Source of the DNA: Caldilineaceae bacterium
GTDB taxonomy: Bacteria > Chloroflexota > Anaerolineae > Caldilineales > Caldilineaceae
DNA length: 64,000 nucleotides
Direction: 5' to 3'
Assembly (NCBI GenBank): GCA_022821545.1
Contig: JAJEDJ010000001.1
Coordinates: 248,001-312,000, forward strand
Part shown: positions 1 to 8,236 of the stretch, piece by piece
Numbering within the stretch: the stretch's first letter is position 1
Layout: each line of letters begins with the position of its first letter
Program-made: the position numbers and the translations under genes
Notes under the pieces: model-generated
The model's database searches: none
Seen by the model: only the letters and a program-made list of their open reading frames with translations
Told to the model about the DNA's origin: nothing

Positions 1-699
1 TTCGATTGGGTGCATCGAAAGGCCGGACCAGGGCCCCACATTGATGTTGCGGTGATGGAGATAGTGCCCTGCCTTGTAGAGCGGCCCCCAATGCAGGAGC
101 CGGTGAACCCAATAGAAGTGGAACAGGCGCCACAACTGAATGGCGCACATCAGGAGGACGAAATAGACGGGATGCGCGCGCGGATCGAGGTAGGGGATGT
201 ATTCGTTGGCATACATCCAGAGCGTCAACACCTCGTAGGCGGTCCAGATAGTGCCGCCGCTGACGCAACTCCAGAAGATGTTGTCGAACAGCTGGTTGCC
301 GGCGAGGAACTGTTTCTTGCCTTTTGCCATCCAATCCTGGGTATACTTGAACTGGAGACCCTGCGACTTGCGCGCCCACAACCAGAGGTGCCATGCGCTG
401 ACAAAGACGATCAACATGACCTGGTTGCGCACGAAGATATACAGAATCCAGTCGGCGCTGAAACTGGTCATGCGGGACATCTCCGGCTGCAGATAGACGA
501 CTGTCAGCACGGCGACAAGCATATAGACCAGGTTCCAGGGGAAGAGGTAGTTGTAGAGCCATTTCGCCACCTGCACCGGATTGGGCGGCCAGGCGAAAAT
601 CGGATTGGGCAGCTTCACCCCTTCCGGCTGCCAGTTCCCGCGCGCGTCGCGCGGCATGCCATCGATCAAGCCATCCCTTTCTGCCGTAATGTCAGCCAT
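1..699 (-). CDS. Sterol desaturase / fatty acid hydroxylase family protein (3' end beyond window)
   Basis: The reading frame runs from ATG at 699 to the window edge (233 codons, no stop), so only the N-terminal part is seen. A strong ribosome site (GGGAGG) lies about 6 bases before the ATG. The translation has hydrophobic helices (from about residue 48, NLVYMLVAVLTVVYL) and, near residues 195-215, the histidine clusters HFYWVHRLLH and HYLHH. These match the HxxxH/HxxHH di-iron ligands of the membrane-bound fatty acid hydroxylase superfamily (PF04116), which uses O2 to hydroxylate or desaturate lipids or sterols. The last histidine box would lie outside the window. It is the distal gene of the minus-strand run oppB-oppC-phyH-transaldolase. 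The substrate cannot be told. Confidence 0.85.
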   Translation of the reverse strand, partial: MADITAERDGLIDGMPRDARGNWQPEGVKLPNPIFAWPPNPVQVAKWLYNYLFPWNLVYMLVAVLTVVYLQPEMSRMTSFSADWILYIFVRNQVMLIVFVSAWHLWLWARKSQGLQFKYTQDWMAKGKKQFLAGNQLFDNIFWSCVSGGTIWTAYEVLTLWMYANEYIPYLDPRAHPVYFVLLMCAIQLWRLFHFYWVHRLLHWGPLYKAGHYLHHRNINVGPWSGLSMHPIE

Positions 700-834
700 G
701 ATCTCCCTCCCGGAGTCTTGTCTTCGCACTTGACAGTGACATTGTGTTTCCAATCACCTACATTTTCTTTCTGCTATATTCTACATAGTTGGCGCGGTTT
801 TGCAATGACGGACAGTTGATCCAGGGCGCACGGA

Positions 835-1569
835 TCAGTCATGCTCCTCCACCGGCACGCCGGCCAGGAGACCGCTGCGGTGCATGTCGACCCATTCGTC
901 CAGAAAGACTTTGTTCCAGTGGTCGGTCAGAGGATGGTCGAGCATATCGCGGTAGACGGTCCACATGGTGACCAGCTCGTCGGCCCCGTCGCGAAAGGCT
1001 GCGTAGGCGGTATCCACCGAACGCACGAGCGCGGCCATGATGTATGGCCGGTCGTCCCATCCTCTGAACATGCCGGCACATTCGCGGATGAGCCTGGTGG
1101 GGTCGCCGCCCATTTCGCGGACAGGGTCGCAGAAGGGCAGGATGTGGTCGACACCGGCCTGGGCGACGGCCGCGGCCTGTGTCAGGGAGAAGACCGTTGT
1201 GCAGAAGGTCTCGACCCCCTCCTGTCTGAGAATGCTGAAGGCCTTGAGTCCGTTCAGTGTGCAGGGGATCTTGAGAATGATCTGCGGCGACATGTCGGTG
1301 AAGACCTTGCCCACCGCCAGCAACTCTTCGACAGAGTGGCCGTCGATCTCCATGACAACCGGTTTGTCGGTCATCTCCAGGTACGCCTCGGTCAGGGCGA
1401 TGACGCTGCCGTAGGGCTTGGCGTACTGATTGAGGACTACCGTGTTGGTGACGATGCCCTCGATACCCAAGGGCATGAACTCCACCAGATCCGCCGGCGG
1501 TCCGGCCAGCCAGATTGTTGGACCGCGCCCTGCGGCGCGTGTACTGTTTACGAGCCCCTTCTCTTGCAT
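835..1569 (-). CDS. Transaldolase / fructose-6-phosphate aldolase-like protein
   Basis: 244 residues, close to the small transaldolase/FSA class (about 215-240 aa), which forms a Schiff base between a barrel lysine and a ketose substrate. The Schiff-base lysine is probably K100 in LKIPCT, equivalent to the VKVP motif of FSA. The N-terminal strand motif TTNP appears as VTNT (about residues 40-43), keeping the Asn but losing the Pro. C-terminal to the lysine, FCTTVFSLTQAAAVAQAG matches the family's GTAVY..AQ.L.A..AG segment. A cytoplasmic sugar or sugar-acid C-C lyase/transferase is expected. It lies 130 bases downstream of phyH on the same strand and may share its transcript. The exact substrate is unknown, and the divergent TTNP motif argues against assuming a pentose-phosphate role. 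Confidence 0.82.
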   Translation of the reverse strand: MQEKGLVNSTRAAGRGPTIWLAGPPADLVEFMPLGIEGIVTNTVVLNQYAKPYGSVIALTEAYLEMTDKPVVMEIDGHSVEELLAVGKVFTDMSPQIILKIPCTLNGLKAFSILRQEGVETFCTTVFSLTQAAAVAQAGVDHILPFCDPVREMGGDPTRLIRECAGMFRGWDDRPYIMAALVRSVDTAYAAFRDGADELVTMWTVYRDMLDHPLTDHWNKVFLDEWVDMHRSGLLAGVPVEEHD

Positions 1570-1699
1570 AGTTTCTTCCTCGTTGGTATTGAATCTCTGT
1601 GAAATTCGTCTTATAAGGTCAATAGTACAGATTCTGCTTCATGTACACCTGTCCGCGGGCTACGTCTTCTAAGCACGGTAACGCTATCCCTTGTGTGAT

Positions 1700-2497
1700 T
1701 CATCGCCCGGCGATAATCGGATGGATGGCGTGTTCCCAGGGGCCGCCGACCTCCATCTCTTCCGAGGCGCCGGCCGCGTCCTTGCCTCCCGTGAAGCGGG
1801 TATAGTCGGGGATGTAGATGATGGCGAAGGCCCGCCGCGGTCTGTCGGTGCGGTTGGGGCCGGCGTAGTGAAAGGTGCAGCCGTGGTGAAAGGTGACACC
1901 GCCGGCGCGCATCGGCATCGCCACGGGCTCGGGTACGCGGTAGCCCTGTTCTCTGAAGCGAGCGACGACGCTGTCGTCCTCTGCGGTAAGGCTGATCGGG
2001 TCCAGGCGGCCGTGCTTGTGCGTGCCCGGAACGAACTGCAGGCAGCCGTTTTCGACGCTGACGTCGTCCACCGCGATCCAGGCCGACAGCGCGCCGACCG
2101 GGTCCATGGGCCAGTAGGGCGCGTCCTGATGCCAGTTTGTCTGTTTGCTCTCCTGGCCGGGCGGCTTGATCATCGCGTGGTCATGGTAGATGCGCACGTG
2201 CCGGCAGCGGCTCAGCTGGCGTGCGTACTCGCCCAAACGCAGGTCAAACGCGATTTCCTTGGCGTGGGGATAGTCGGTCCACAGGTTGACCATCTGATTG
2301 AAAACGCGTTCATAGTCCTCGGAGCCGCGTCCGCCCATTTCGGCCCCGACGATGCGTTCGCGCTCGCTGGCGACGGCATCGTCCAGCGCGAGGCGCAGGG
2401 AAGCGATCTCCGCCGGCGAGAAGAAGTCGTGATACTGAATGTAGCCGTTGTTCTGGAAGAACTCAATCTCGGCGGGGTCAACGACAGTCTCGGTCAT
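1700..2497 (-). CDS. Phytanoyl-CoA dioxygenase (PhyH) family protein
   Basis: 265 residues with the double-stranded beta-helix signature of Fe(II)/2-oxoglutarate oxygenases of the PhyH family. The iron ligands are H123 and D125 in NWHQDAPYW and H210 in the FHYAGPN segment. R222 (in RPRRA) is placed to bind 2-oxoglutarate. VPGTH and ENGCLQF are also family hallmarks. These enzymes hydroxylate or oxidise small molecules, and bacterial members are diverse, so the substrate is not deducible. The gene lies 75 bases after the oppC-like permease, in an apparent operon with an uptake system, which suggests it acts on an imported compound. A second, divergent PhyH copy lies at 23256-24098. Confidence 0.9.
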   Translation of the reverse strand: MTETVVDPAEIEFFQNNGYIQYHDFFSPAEIASLRLALDDAVASERERIVGAEMGGRGSEDYERVFNQMVNLWTDYPHAKEIAFDLRLGEYARQLSRCRHVRIYHDHAMIKPPGQESKQTNWHQDAPYWPMDPVGALSAWIAVDDVSVENGCLQFVPGTHKHGRLDPISLTAEDDSVVARFREQGYRVPEPVAMPMRAGGVTFHHGCTFHYAGPNRTDRPRRAFAIIYIPDYTRFTGGKDAAGASEEMEVGGPWEHAIHPIIAGR

Positions 2498-2572
2498 GTT
2501 TCCGTGTCCTGTTTGATTGGTGGATCTCCTGTCGGGAATCTCGCTCCCGGGCCTGTTCTCCGGACCGGCCGC

Positions 2573-3736
2573 TCACCGCGCATAGGGGTCCGCGGCATCG
2601 CGCAGGCCGTCGCCGACAAAGTTGAAGGCCAGCACCGCGATCACCACCAGCAGCCCCGGCGTGAGCAGCCACGGCGCCAAAACGACCGCCTGCAAGTTCT
2701 GCCCCTCCCGCAGCAGGACGCCCCAGCTGAGCGCAGGCGGGCGCATGCCCAGTCCCAGAAAGCTGAGACTGGTCTCGCTGAGAATCATCGCGGGGACAGC
2801 CAGGGTCAGCGAAGCGATAATGTGGCTGAGGAAGGAAGGCGTCATGTGGCGTATGATGATGCGCCCCTCCGACGCGCCGGCGAAGCGGGCCGCCTGCACA
2901 AAGTCCTCTTCCCGCAGCGACAGAAAGCGGCCGCGCACGACGCGGGCCAGCCCGGTCCAGCCGATCAGGGAGAGAATAATCGTGATGGCGAAATAGACGC
3001 GCGTAACCGGCCAGTCCTTTGGAATCGCCGCACTCAGCGCCAGCCAGAGCGGGATGCTGGGCATGGCCCGGATGAACTCGATGATGCGCTGGATCACGAT
3101 GTCGGAGGTTCCCCCGTAGTAGCCGGAGATTCCGCCGATCAGGACGCCGAGCACGAAGCTGAGGATCACGCCCACCAGGCCTATCGAGAGGGAGATTCGG
3201 GTTGCCGCCAGCAAGCGGGACAGGACATCACGTCCCAACCGGTCCGCGCCCAAAAGGAAGACGGCGCCCTCGTTGCTTTCGAGCCCGAACAGGTGCAGGT
3301 CGGTCTCCATCAAGCCCCAGAATTTATAGGGGTCGCCATGCACCATGAACTTGATCGGATGCTTGACCGACTCGTCGACTTCAAAGATCTTGCGAAAAGT
3401 TTCAGGATCGCGTCCACTTTTCAAGCCGTATACGAAGGGCGGGAAATGGAAACCTTCCTCATCGAAAAACCGCAGCCGCTGCGGCGGCGCGTAGGCCGAC
3501 TGCACGTCATGGCGCAGCGGGTCGTAGGGCGCCAGAAACTCCCAGGTAAGCGCCGCCAGATAGAGAAGAATCAGGACGACACTGCTCAACAGCGCCATTC
3601 TGTGGCGGCGGAAGCGCCACCACATCAACTGCCGCGGCGAAGCGACAAATATTCTCTCCCGTTCGCTCGGAACGTCTTCGAGCTCCGGATCGGTCGGAAG
3701 AATGGCGCCGGTCTCCCCGGCGAGTTCCTGCGTCAC
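2573..3736 (-). CDS. ABC transporter permease, DppC/OppC type (left arm)
   Basis: 387-residue inner-membrane permease of the dipeptide/oligopeptide/nickel family. A first membrane helix near residues 48-68 is followed by a large extracytoplasmic stretch (about residues 75-160). Then comes the family motif LLGADRLGRDVLSRLL and five further helices, with the EAA-type cytoplasmic loop (DFVQAARFAGASEGRIIIRH). The C-terminus DGLRDAADPYAR is typical. Usual DppC proteins have about 280-300 residues, so the surplus is mainly the extracytoplasmic insertion, which its paralogue at 6071 shares. It follows the oppB-like gene by 58 bases. No ATPase or binding-protein gene accompanies this pair, so it probably borrows the ATPases of the divergent operon or of another locus. 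Confidence 0.92.
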   Translation of the reverse strand: MTQELAGETGAILPTDPELEDVPSERERIFVASPRQLMWWRFRRHRMALLSSVVLILLYLAALTWEFLAPYDPLRHDVQSAYAPPQRLRFFDEEGFHFPPFVYGLKSGRDPETFRKIFEVDESVKHPIKFMVHGDPYKFWGLMETDLHLFGLESNEGAVFLLGADRLGRDVLSRLLAATRISLSIGLVGVILSFVLGVLIGGISGYYGGTSDIVIQRIIEFIRAMPSIPLWLALSAAIPKDWPVTRVYFAITIILSLIGWTGLARVVRGRFLSLREEDFVQAARFAGASEGRIIIRHMTPSFLSHIIASLTLAVPAMILSETSLSFLGLGMRPPALSWGVLLREGQNLQAVVLAPWLLTPGLLVVIAVLAFNFVGDGLRDAADPYAR

Positions 3737-3794
3737 GGAATCTCCCTGCGCGGCCTGGAATCCCAGCGGTCAAGGCCTGTGCCCAAACGCCGGC

Positions 3795-4784
3795 TCACTG
3801 CGCCTCCATACGAATACGCGGGTCGAGGACGGCCAGCAACAGGTCCGAGATCAACGTGCCGACCACGGTCAGCACACTGAGCATCATCAGAAAGCTGGCC
3901 GCCAGGTACATGTCCTGGGTCATCAGCGCCCCCAGCAGCATGGGCCCGGTGGTCGGCAGACTCAGGACGACCGAGACAATCGTTGCGCCCGAAATCAGAT
4001 TGGGCAGCGTCCAGCCGACCGTGCTGACGAAAGGGTTGAGGGCGACCCGTACAGGGTATTTTCGCACCAGCACGCGTTCCCTCAGCCCCTTGGCGCGTGC
4101 GGTTTCGACATAGGGCTTGTTCAGCTCGTCGAGCAGGTTGGCCCGCATCGTGCGGATCATCTCGGCGGTGCCGGCGGTGCCCAGGATGATCAGAGGCAGC
4201 CAGAGGTGGGTGATCATGTCGAGGAACTTGGCCAGGCTCCACGGCGCCGCCCGGTACTCCTGGGAAAAGAGTCCGCTCAGTCTCAGGCCGAACTGGTCGA
4301 AGGCGTACCACATGATCACGAGGGCGATCAGGAAATTGGGCAGCCCCAGACCGATGAAGCCCAGAGTGGTAAAGATGTAGTCGCCCATCGAATACTGGTT
4401 GACCGCGGAATAGACGCCGATCAGAAAGCCGACGACCCAGGTGAAGAGGATGGTTGAAATGCTGATGAAGAAGGTCAGGGCCAGCCGCTCCCAGATAAGC
4501 TGCTCCACCGGCACATTCCATTCGAAGGAGAAGCCAAAGTTGCCGCGCAGGATATTGGTCAGCCACTGCAGGTAACGCAGGGGGGCGGGCTTGTCGAGGC
4601 CGAACTGCTTGCGCAATGCCTCCAGCCGTTCCTGGTCGACGGGATCTCCCCCCGCCGCGAGGTTGGCCGCGTAGGCGTCGAGGTAGTCGCCCGGGGGCAA
4701 CTCGATCACGAGGAAGGTGACGATGGTGATAAAAAAGAGCGTCGGTATCAGAAGCAGGATTCTGCGAACGATGAACGCGATCAT
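3795..4784 (-). CDS. ABC transporter permease, DppB/OppB type (left arm)
   Basis: About 329 residues beginning MIAFIVRRILLLIPTLFF, the usual OppB N-terminal helix. The ATG at 4784 is preferred over an upstream in-frame ATG at 4871 because homologous proteins start at this helix and a purine-rich AGAGGCGA precedes it. Family features are the ELPPGDY segment, LGLPNFL, the EAA loop (PYVETARAKGLRERVLVRKY) and the C-terminal DPRIR. It pairs with the oppC-like gene downstream to form a heterodimeric peptide or other small-molecule channel. It is a clear paralogue of the oppB at 5036 on the opposite strand. A promoter with TATAAT lies upstream at 4842-4871. Confidence 0.92.
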   Translation of the reverse strand: MIAFIVRRILLLIPTLFFITIVTFLVIELPPGDYLDAYAANLAAGGDPVDQERLEALRKQFGLDKPAPLRYLQWLTNILRGNFGFSFEWNVPVEQLIWERLALTFFISISTILFTWVVGFLIGVYSAVNQYSMGDYIFTTLGFIGLGLPNFLIALVIMWYAFDQFGLRLSGLFSQEYRAAPWSLAKFLDMITHLWLPLIILGTAGTAEMIRTMRANLLDELNKPYVETARAKGLRERVLVRKYPVRVALNPFVSTVGWTLPNLISGATIVSVVLSLPTTGPMLLGALMTQDMYLAASFLMMLSVLTVVGTLISDLLLAVLDPRIRMEAQ

Positions 4785-4841
4785 TTCGCCTCTGACTCTG
4801 TGTGCCGGTCGGACGAGCTTGCAGTGCGCGGGGCGGTTGGC

Positions 4842-4871
4842 ATTATATATGTTGTGGAACGGGAAAAGCAA
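4842..4871 (-). promoter_or_regulatory. Predicted promoter of the left-arm permease operon
   Basis: On the minus strand TTGCTT (4871-4866) and TATAAT (4847-4842) are 18 bases apart. The expected start of transcription near 4835 leaves a leader of about 50 bases before the ATG at 4784. The -10 is perfect and the -35 is moderate. This is a pattern match only. Confidence 0.5.
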
Positions 4872-4927
4872 ACGGGTTGTCCCGGCGGGGGCAGCCTAGA
4901 TGGCATGGCTTGAAAGGAGTCGCGAGT

Positions 4928-4955
4928 TTGACAACCGGCTAAAGTTCCCTATAAT
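4928..4955 (+). promoter_or_regulatory. Near-consensus sigma-70-type promoter of the right-arm opp operon
   Basis: TTGACA (4928-4933) and TATAAT (4950-4955) are perfect hexamers with a 16-base spacer. Transcription would start near 4962, about 75 bases before the oppB ATG at 5036. It is back-to-back with the predicted minus-strand promoter at 4842-4871, so the two transporter arms may be controlled from one intergenic region of about 250 bases. Confidence 0.65.
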
Positions 4956-4996
4956 GCAGGCACCGGCAGCCGAATGGGCCGGTCGCAGTCCTCAGA

Positions 4997-5026
4997 ACTG
5001 ACTCCTAATCCACTGACTCCTGATCG
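4997..5026 (+). repeat. Two 15-bp tandem copies before oppB
   Basis: ACTGACTCCTAATCC (4997-5011) is followed directly by ACTGACTCCTGATCG (5012-5026), 13 of 15 bases identical. The repeat lies in the untranslated leader and ends 9 bases before the ATG at 5036. It occupies the place where a Shine-Dalgarno site would be expected, and none is evident there. Confidence 0.75.
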
Positions 5027-5035
5027 ATTGCAAAC

Positions 5036-6022
5036 ATGTGGGCATTTATCCTTCGCCGCGTCCTGCTGATGGCGCCTACCCTGCTCGTCGTCTCCGTCAT
5101 CTCTTTCGTGATCATTGAGGCGCCGCCGGGTGATTTCATGGACTCCTATGTGAATGCGCTTTTGCAGGAGCAGGAGGCGGTCGACCCGGCTGAGATCGAA
5201 TCGCTGCGCAAGCGCTATGGACTGGATTCGCCCACCTACGTCCGCTATTTTCGCTGGCTCGGCAACATCATGCAGGGCAACCTGGGCCGCTCGCTGGAAT
5301 GGAATCAGCCCGTAAGCAAACTGATCGCCGACCGTCTGCCCTGGAGCCTTGCCATCTCGGTCGCCTCCTTTTTCCTTGCGTACGCAATCGCGATCCCGAT
5401 CGGCCTCTATTCCGCCACCCGTCAATACTCGATCGGGGACTATTTCTTCACTCTGATCGGATTCATTGGACTGGCAACGCCAAACTTTCTTCTCGCCCTC
5501 CTGATCTTGTGGTACTACTTCGTCGCCACCGGCAACGTGGCCGTCGGACTTTTTTCTGACGAATATCTGATCGCGCCCTGGAGTTTCGCCAAGTTCATCG
5601 ATCTCCTGAAGCATCTGTGGCTGCCAGCACTGGTTGTCGGCACAGCCGGCACCGCGGGCCTGATCCGTGTTATGCGCGCCAACCTGCTGGATGAACTGGA
5701 GCGGCCCTATGTGATGGTCGCCCGCTCCAAAGGGCTGTCCGAGGGCAAGCTGCTCGTCAAATACCCGTTCCGTATCGCAATGAACCCGGTCGCCAGCACG
5801 ATTGGCTGGACGCTGCCGACGCTGGTGAACGGCGAACTTCTGGCTTCACTCGTCCTGGGTCTGCCCACAATCGCGCCGCTTTTTGTGGGCGCGCTGCTGA
5901 GCCAGGACATGTTTCTGGCAGGAAGTGTGGTTATGATTCTAAGCACGCTCACGCTGGTGGGCACTCTGCTTTCCGATATCGTGCTCGCATGGCTCGACCC
6001 CCGCATTCGCGGCGCCATCTGA
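5036..6022 (+). CDS. ABC transporter permease, DppB/OppB type (right arm)
   Basis: 328 residues, first gene of the complete transporter operon. It has the N-terminal helix MWAFILRRVLLMAPTLLVVSV, the EAPPGDF segment, ATPNFLLALLILW, the EAA loop (RPYVMVARSKGLSEGKLLVKYPF) that contacts the ATPase, and the terminal DPRIRG. Six membrane helices are expected. It forms the channel with the oppC-like protein encoded 48 bases downstream. It resembles the divergent paralogue at 3795-4784 along its whole length, so the two arms probably arose by duplication and inversion. The ATG at 5036 has no obvious Shine-Dalgarno site, but the family's N-terminus fixes the start. Confidence 0.93.
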   Translation: MWAFILRRVLLMAPTLLVVSVISFVIIEAPPGDFMDSYVNALLQEQEAVDPAEIESLRKRYGLDSPTYVRYFRWLGNIMQGNLGRSLEWNQPVSKLIADRLPWSLAISVASFFLAYAIAIPIGLYSATRQYSIGDYFFTLIGFIGLATPNFLLALLILWYYFVATGNVAVGLFSDEYLIAPWSFAKFIDLLKHLWLPALVVGTAGTAGLIRVMRANLLDELERPYVMVARSKGLSEGKLLVKYPFRIAMNPVASTIGWTLPTLVNGELLASLVLGLPTIAPLFVGALLSQDMFLAGSVVMILSTLTLVGTLLSDIVLAWLDPRIRGAI

Positions 6023-6070
6023 GTATGAAGCCCGGCTGGGGAAGGCCGCAATAGACTGGGTAGAACTGCC

Positions 6071-7210
6071 ATGGCCGTAATTGAAGAGAAGCTCCAGACA
6101 AGCGAAAGCGGCGTTGACGCCAGCGAAGAGGACCTGTCGGTCGCAACGCAATGGCAGCTGATCCGCTGGAAGTTCATGAGGCACAAGGTAGCGGTCGTTT
6201 CGCTGGTGTTGATAGCAATCTTCTACCTGTTCGCGATCTTTGCCGAGTTCCTCTCTCCCTACGACCCCGCCCATCACGACACAGACTATATGTTCATGCC
6301 TCCGCAGCGGCTGCGGTTTTTCGACGACGGCAAGTTTCAGCTGCGCCCCTTTGTCTACGGCATGACCTCCAAGATGGACGAAAACACGTTCAGGACGACC
6401 TGGGACCTGGACACAACCCAGAAATTCCCTGTCAAGCTGTTCGTACGCGGCCATACATACAAGTTATGGGGCCTGTTCGAGAGCAACATCCACCTCGTGG
6501 GCGTTGAGGAGGGGACGTTCTTCCTGATTGGCACCGACAAGATGGGGCGCGACCTTCTCTCGCGCATAATCTTCGGCGGCCGCATCTCTCTGTCGGTCGG
6601 CCTGCTGGGCATCGCCATCAGTTTCGTGATCGGCGTGATAATGGGCGGGTTCTCCGGCTATTTCGGCGGTGTCACCGACTTGGTCATCCAGCGGATCATC
6701 GAGTTTTTGCGCTCGATTCCTACTCTGCCGCTGTGGATGGCGCTGAGCGTGGCTCTGCCGCCAACCTGGACGGTCGTGCAGATCTATTTCGGCATCGTCG
6801 TCATACTCTCGCTGGTCGGCTGGACAGGGCTGGCGCGCGTGGTGCGGGGCAAGTTCATGTCCTTGCGGGAGGAGGAGTATGTGATGGCCGCCCAGCTCAA
6901 CGGCTCGAACGAGGCGCGGGTCATCTTCAAGCACATGCTGCCCTCCTTCACGAGTCACATCATCGCATCGCTGACTCTGAGCGTCCCCGGCATGATTCTC
7001 GGAGAGACCGCGCTCAGTTTTATCGGGCTGGGCCTGCAAAATCCGGCCATCAGCTGGGGCGTGCTGCTTAAGGACGCACAGCGGATCATCGTGCTGGCTG
7101 ACTCGCCCTGGCTGCTGTCACCGGGGCTGTTCGTCATCATCGCCATTCTCTGCTTCAACTTTGTCGGCGACGGTCTGCGCGACGCCGCCGACCCCTATTC
7201 ATCGATTTAG
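6071..7210 (+). CDS. ABC transporter permease, DppC/OppC type (right arm)
   Basis: 379 residues. One membrane helix (about residues 41-61, VAVVSLVLIAIFYLFAIF) is followed by an extended extracytoplasmic segment of roughly 90 residues. Then come IGTDKMGRDLLSRI and the conserved permease core, with the EAA loop (EEYVMAAQLNGSNEARVIFKH) and the end DGLRDAADPYSSI. It is a paralogue of the left-arm protein at 2573-3736 and shares the unusual APPQRLRFF-type insertion, which is absent from standard DppC proteins of about 300 residues. It pairs with the OppB-type protein upstream. The oppD gene follows 20 bases later. Confidence 0.93.
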   Translation: MAVIEEKLQTSESGVDASEEDLSVATQWQLIRWKFMRHKVAVVSLVLIAIFYLFAIFAEFLSPYDPAHHDTDYMFMPPQRLRFFDDGKFQLRPFVYGMTSKMDENTFRTTWDLDTTQKFPVKLFVRGHTYKLWGLFESNIHLVGVEEGTFFLIGTDKMGRDLLSRIIFGGRISLSVGLLGIAISFVIGVIMGGFSGYFGGVTDLVIQRIIEFLRSIPTLPLWMALSVALPPTWTVVQIYFGIVVILSLVGWTGLARVVRGKFMSLREEEYVMAAQLNGSNEARVIFKHMLPSFTSHIIASLTLSVPGMILGETALSFIGLGLQNPAISWGVLLKDAQRIIVLADSPWLLSPGLFVIIAILCFNFVGDGLRDAADPYSSI

Positions 7211-7230
7211 ACGGACCGCGGACCTGTCAA

Positions 7231-8232
7231 ATGACCCAAGCGCCGCTCCTGTTAAGCGTAGATAATCTGGCCACACACTTCTTCTCCCAGGAGGGGATCC
7301 TGGAAGCCGTTGACGGCGTGTCCTTCGACATTCACGCGGGCGAGGCCCTGGGCATCGCCGGTGAGAGCGGCTGCGGCAAGAGTGTCACCGCCCAATCGAT
7401 CCTGAGAATCGTGCCCGGGAACGGCAAGATCGTTATGGGAGAGATTTCGCTGTTCAAGAACGGCGAGTCGGTCGATCTGGTGCAATTGGACGATCGCGGG
7501 CAGGAGATCCGCCAGATCCGGGGCGGGGAGATCGCCATGGTCTTCCAGGAGCCGATGGCGGCCTTCAGCATGGTCTACACGATCGGGAATCAGATTACCG
7601 AGGTCATTCGCCTGCACCAGGACTGCAGTCAGAGCGAGGCGCGGGAGCGGGCAATCGAGATGCTGGGGCGCGTGGGAATGCCCAAGCCGGAGCAGACGAT
7701 TGACGCCTACCCTTTCGCCCTGAGCGGGGGCATGCGCCAGCGGGCAATGATTGCCATGGCCCTCTCCTGCCATCCGGCTCTCCTGATTGCGGACGAACCG
7801 ACAACGGCGGTGGACGTTACGATACAGGCGCAGGTCCTGGAGTTGATGAAGGACCTGCAGCGGGACATGGGAATGGCGTTGATCGTCATCACGCACGACC
7901 TGGCGGTCATTTCCGAACTGTGCAATCGGGTCATGATCATGTACCTGGGCAAGGATGTGGAGAGCGCGCCGGCCGACGTCATCTTTCGCGAGCCGAAGCA
8001 TCCATACACAGTGGGGCTGCTGCGCTCGGTGCCGGAGCTGGGGGAAGGCCACAGCCAGGAGCTCGACCCAATCACCGGTTCCGTTCCCAGCCCCTATCGC
8101 CGACCGGCGGGGTGTCCTTTCCATCCCCGCTGCCCGGAGTTCATACCCGACGTGTGCGACGTCCACCTGCCGCCCCAGGTCGAGCTGGCGGGAGGACATC
8201 GCGTCCGCTGTCATCTGTATGTCCAGGACTGA
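7231..8232 (+). CDS. Oligopeptide ABC transporter ATPase, OppD/DppD type
   Basis: 333 residues, the usual OppD length. Walker A GESGCGKS at 44-51, ABC signature LSGGMRQR at 164-171, Walker B LLIADE at about 184-189, and the H-loop in VITHDLAVI. The C-terminal oligopeptide-transporter extension is present, with the cysteine-rich [10 protein letters not shown]...CDVHLPP...VRCHLY segment typical of OppD/OppF. It powers import through the two permeases upstream. The oppF gene begins 4 bases after its stop, so translation is probably coupled. Confidence 0.95.
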   Translation: MTQAPLLLSVDNLATHFFSQEGILEAVDGVSFDIHAGEALGIAGESGCGKSVTAQSILRIVPGNGKIVMGEISLFKNGESVDLVQLDDRGQEIRQIRGGEIAMVFQEPMAAFSMVYTIGNQITEVIRLHQDCSQSEARERAIEMLGRVGMPKPEQTIDAYPFALSGGMRQRAMIAMALSCHPALLIADEPTTAVDVTIQAQVLELMKDLQRDMGMALIVITHDLAVISELCNRVMIMYLGKDVESAPADVIFREPKHPYTVGLLRSVPELGEGHSQELDPITGSVPSPYRRPAGCPFHPRCPEFIPDVCDVHLPPQVELAGGHRVRCHLYVQD

Positions 8233-8236
8233 AATC

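Noticed and set aside
10..819. A 269-codon open frame on the plus strand at the left edge.
   Set aside because: The minus strand here encodes a sterol desaturase/fatty acid hydroxylase with its histidine boxes and a good ribosome site; the plus frame has no support.
817..837. An inverted repeat TGATCC...GGATCA at the end of the transaldolase gene, considered as a terminator.
   Set aside because: The stem is only 6 bp, the repeat overlaps the stop codon, and no T-run follows.
1691..3880. A 729-codon open frame on the plus strand opposite phyH and oppC.
   Set aside because: The sequence is high in Arg, Gln, His and Pro with no recognisable fold, and the minus strand there encodes well-conserved enzymes. 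It is an antisense shadow of GC-rich coding sequence.
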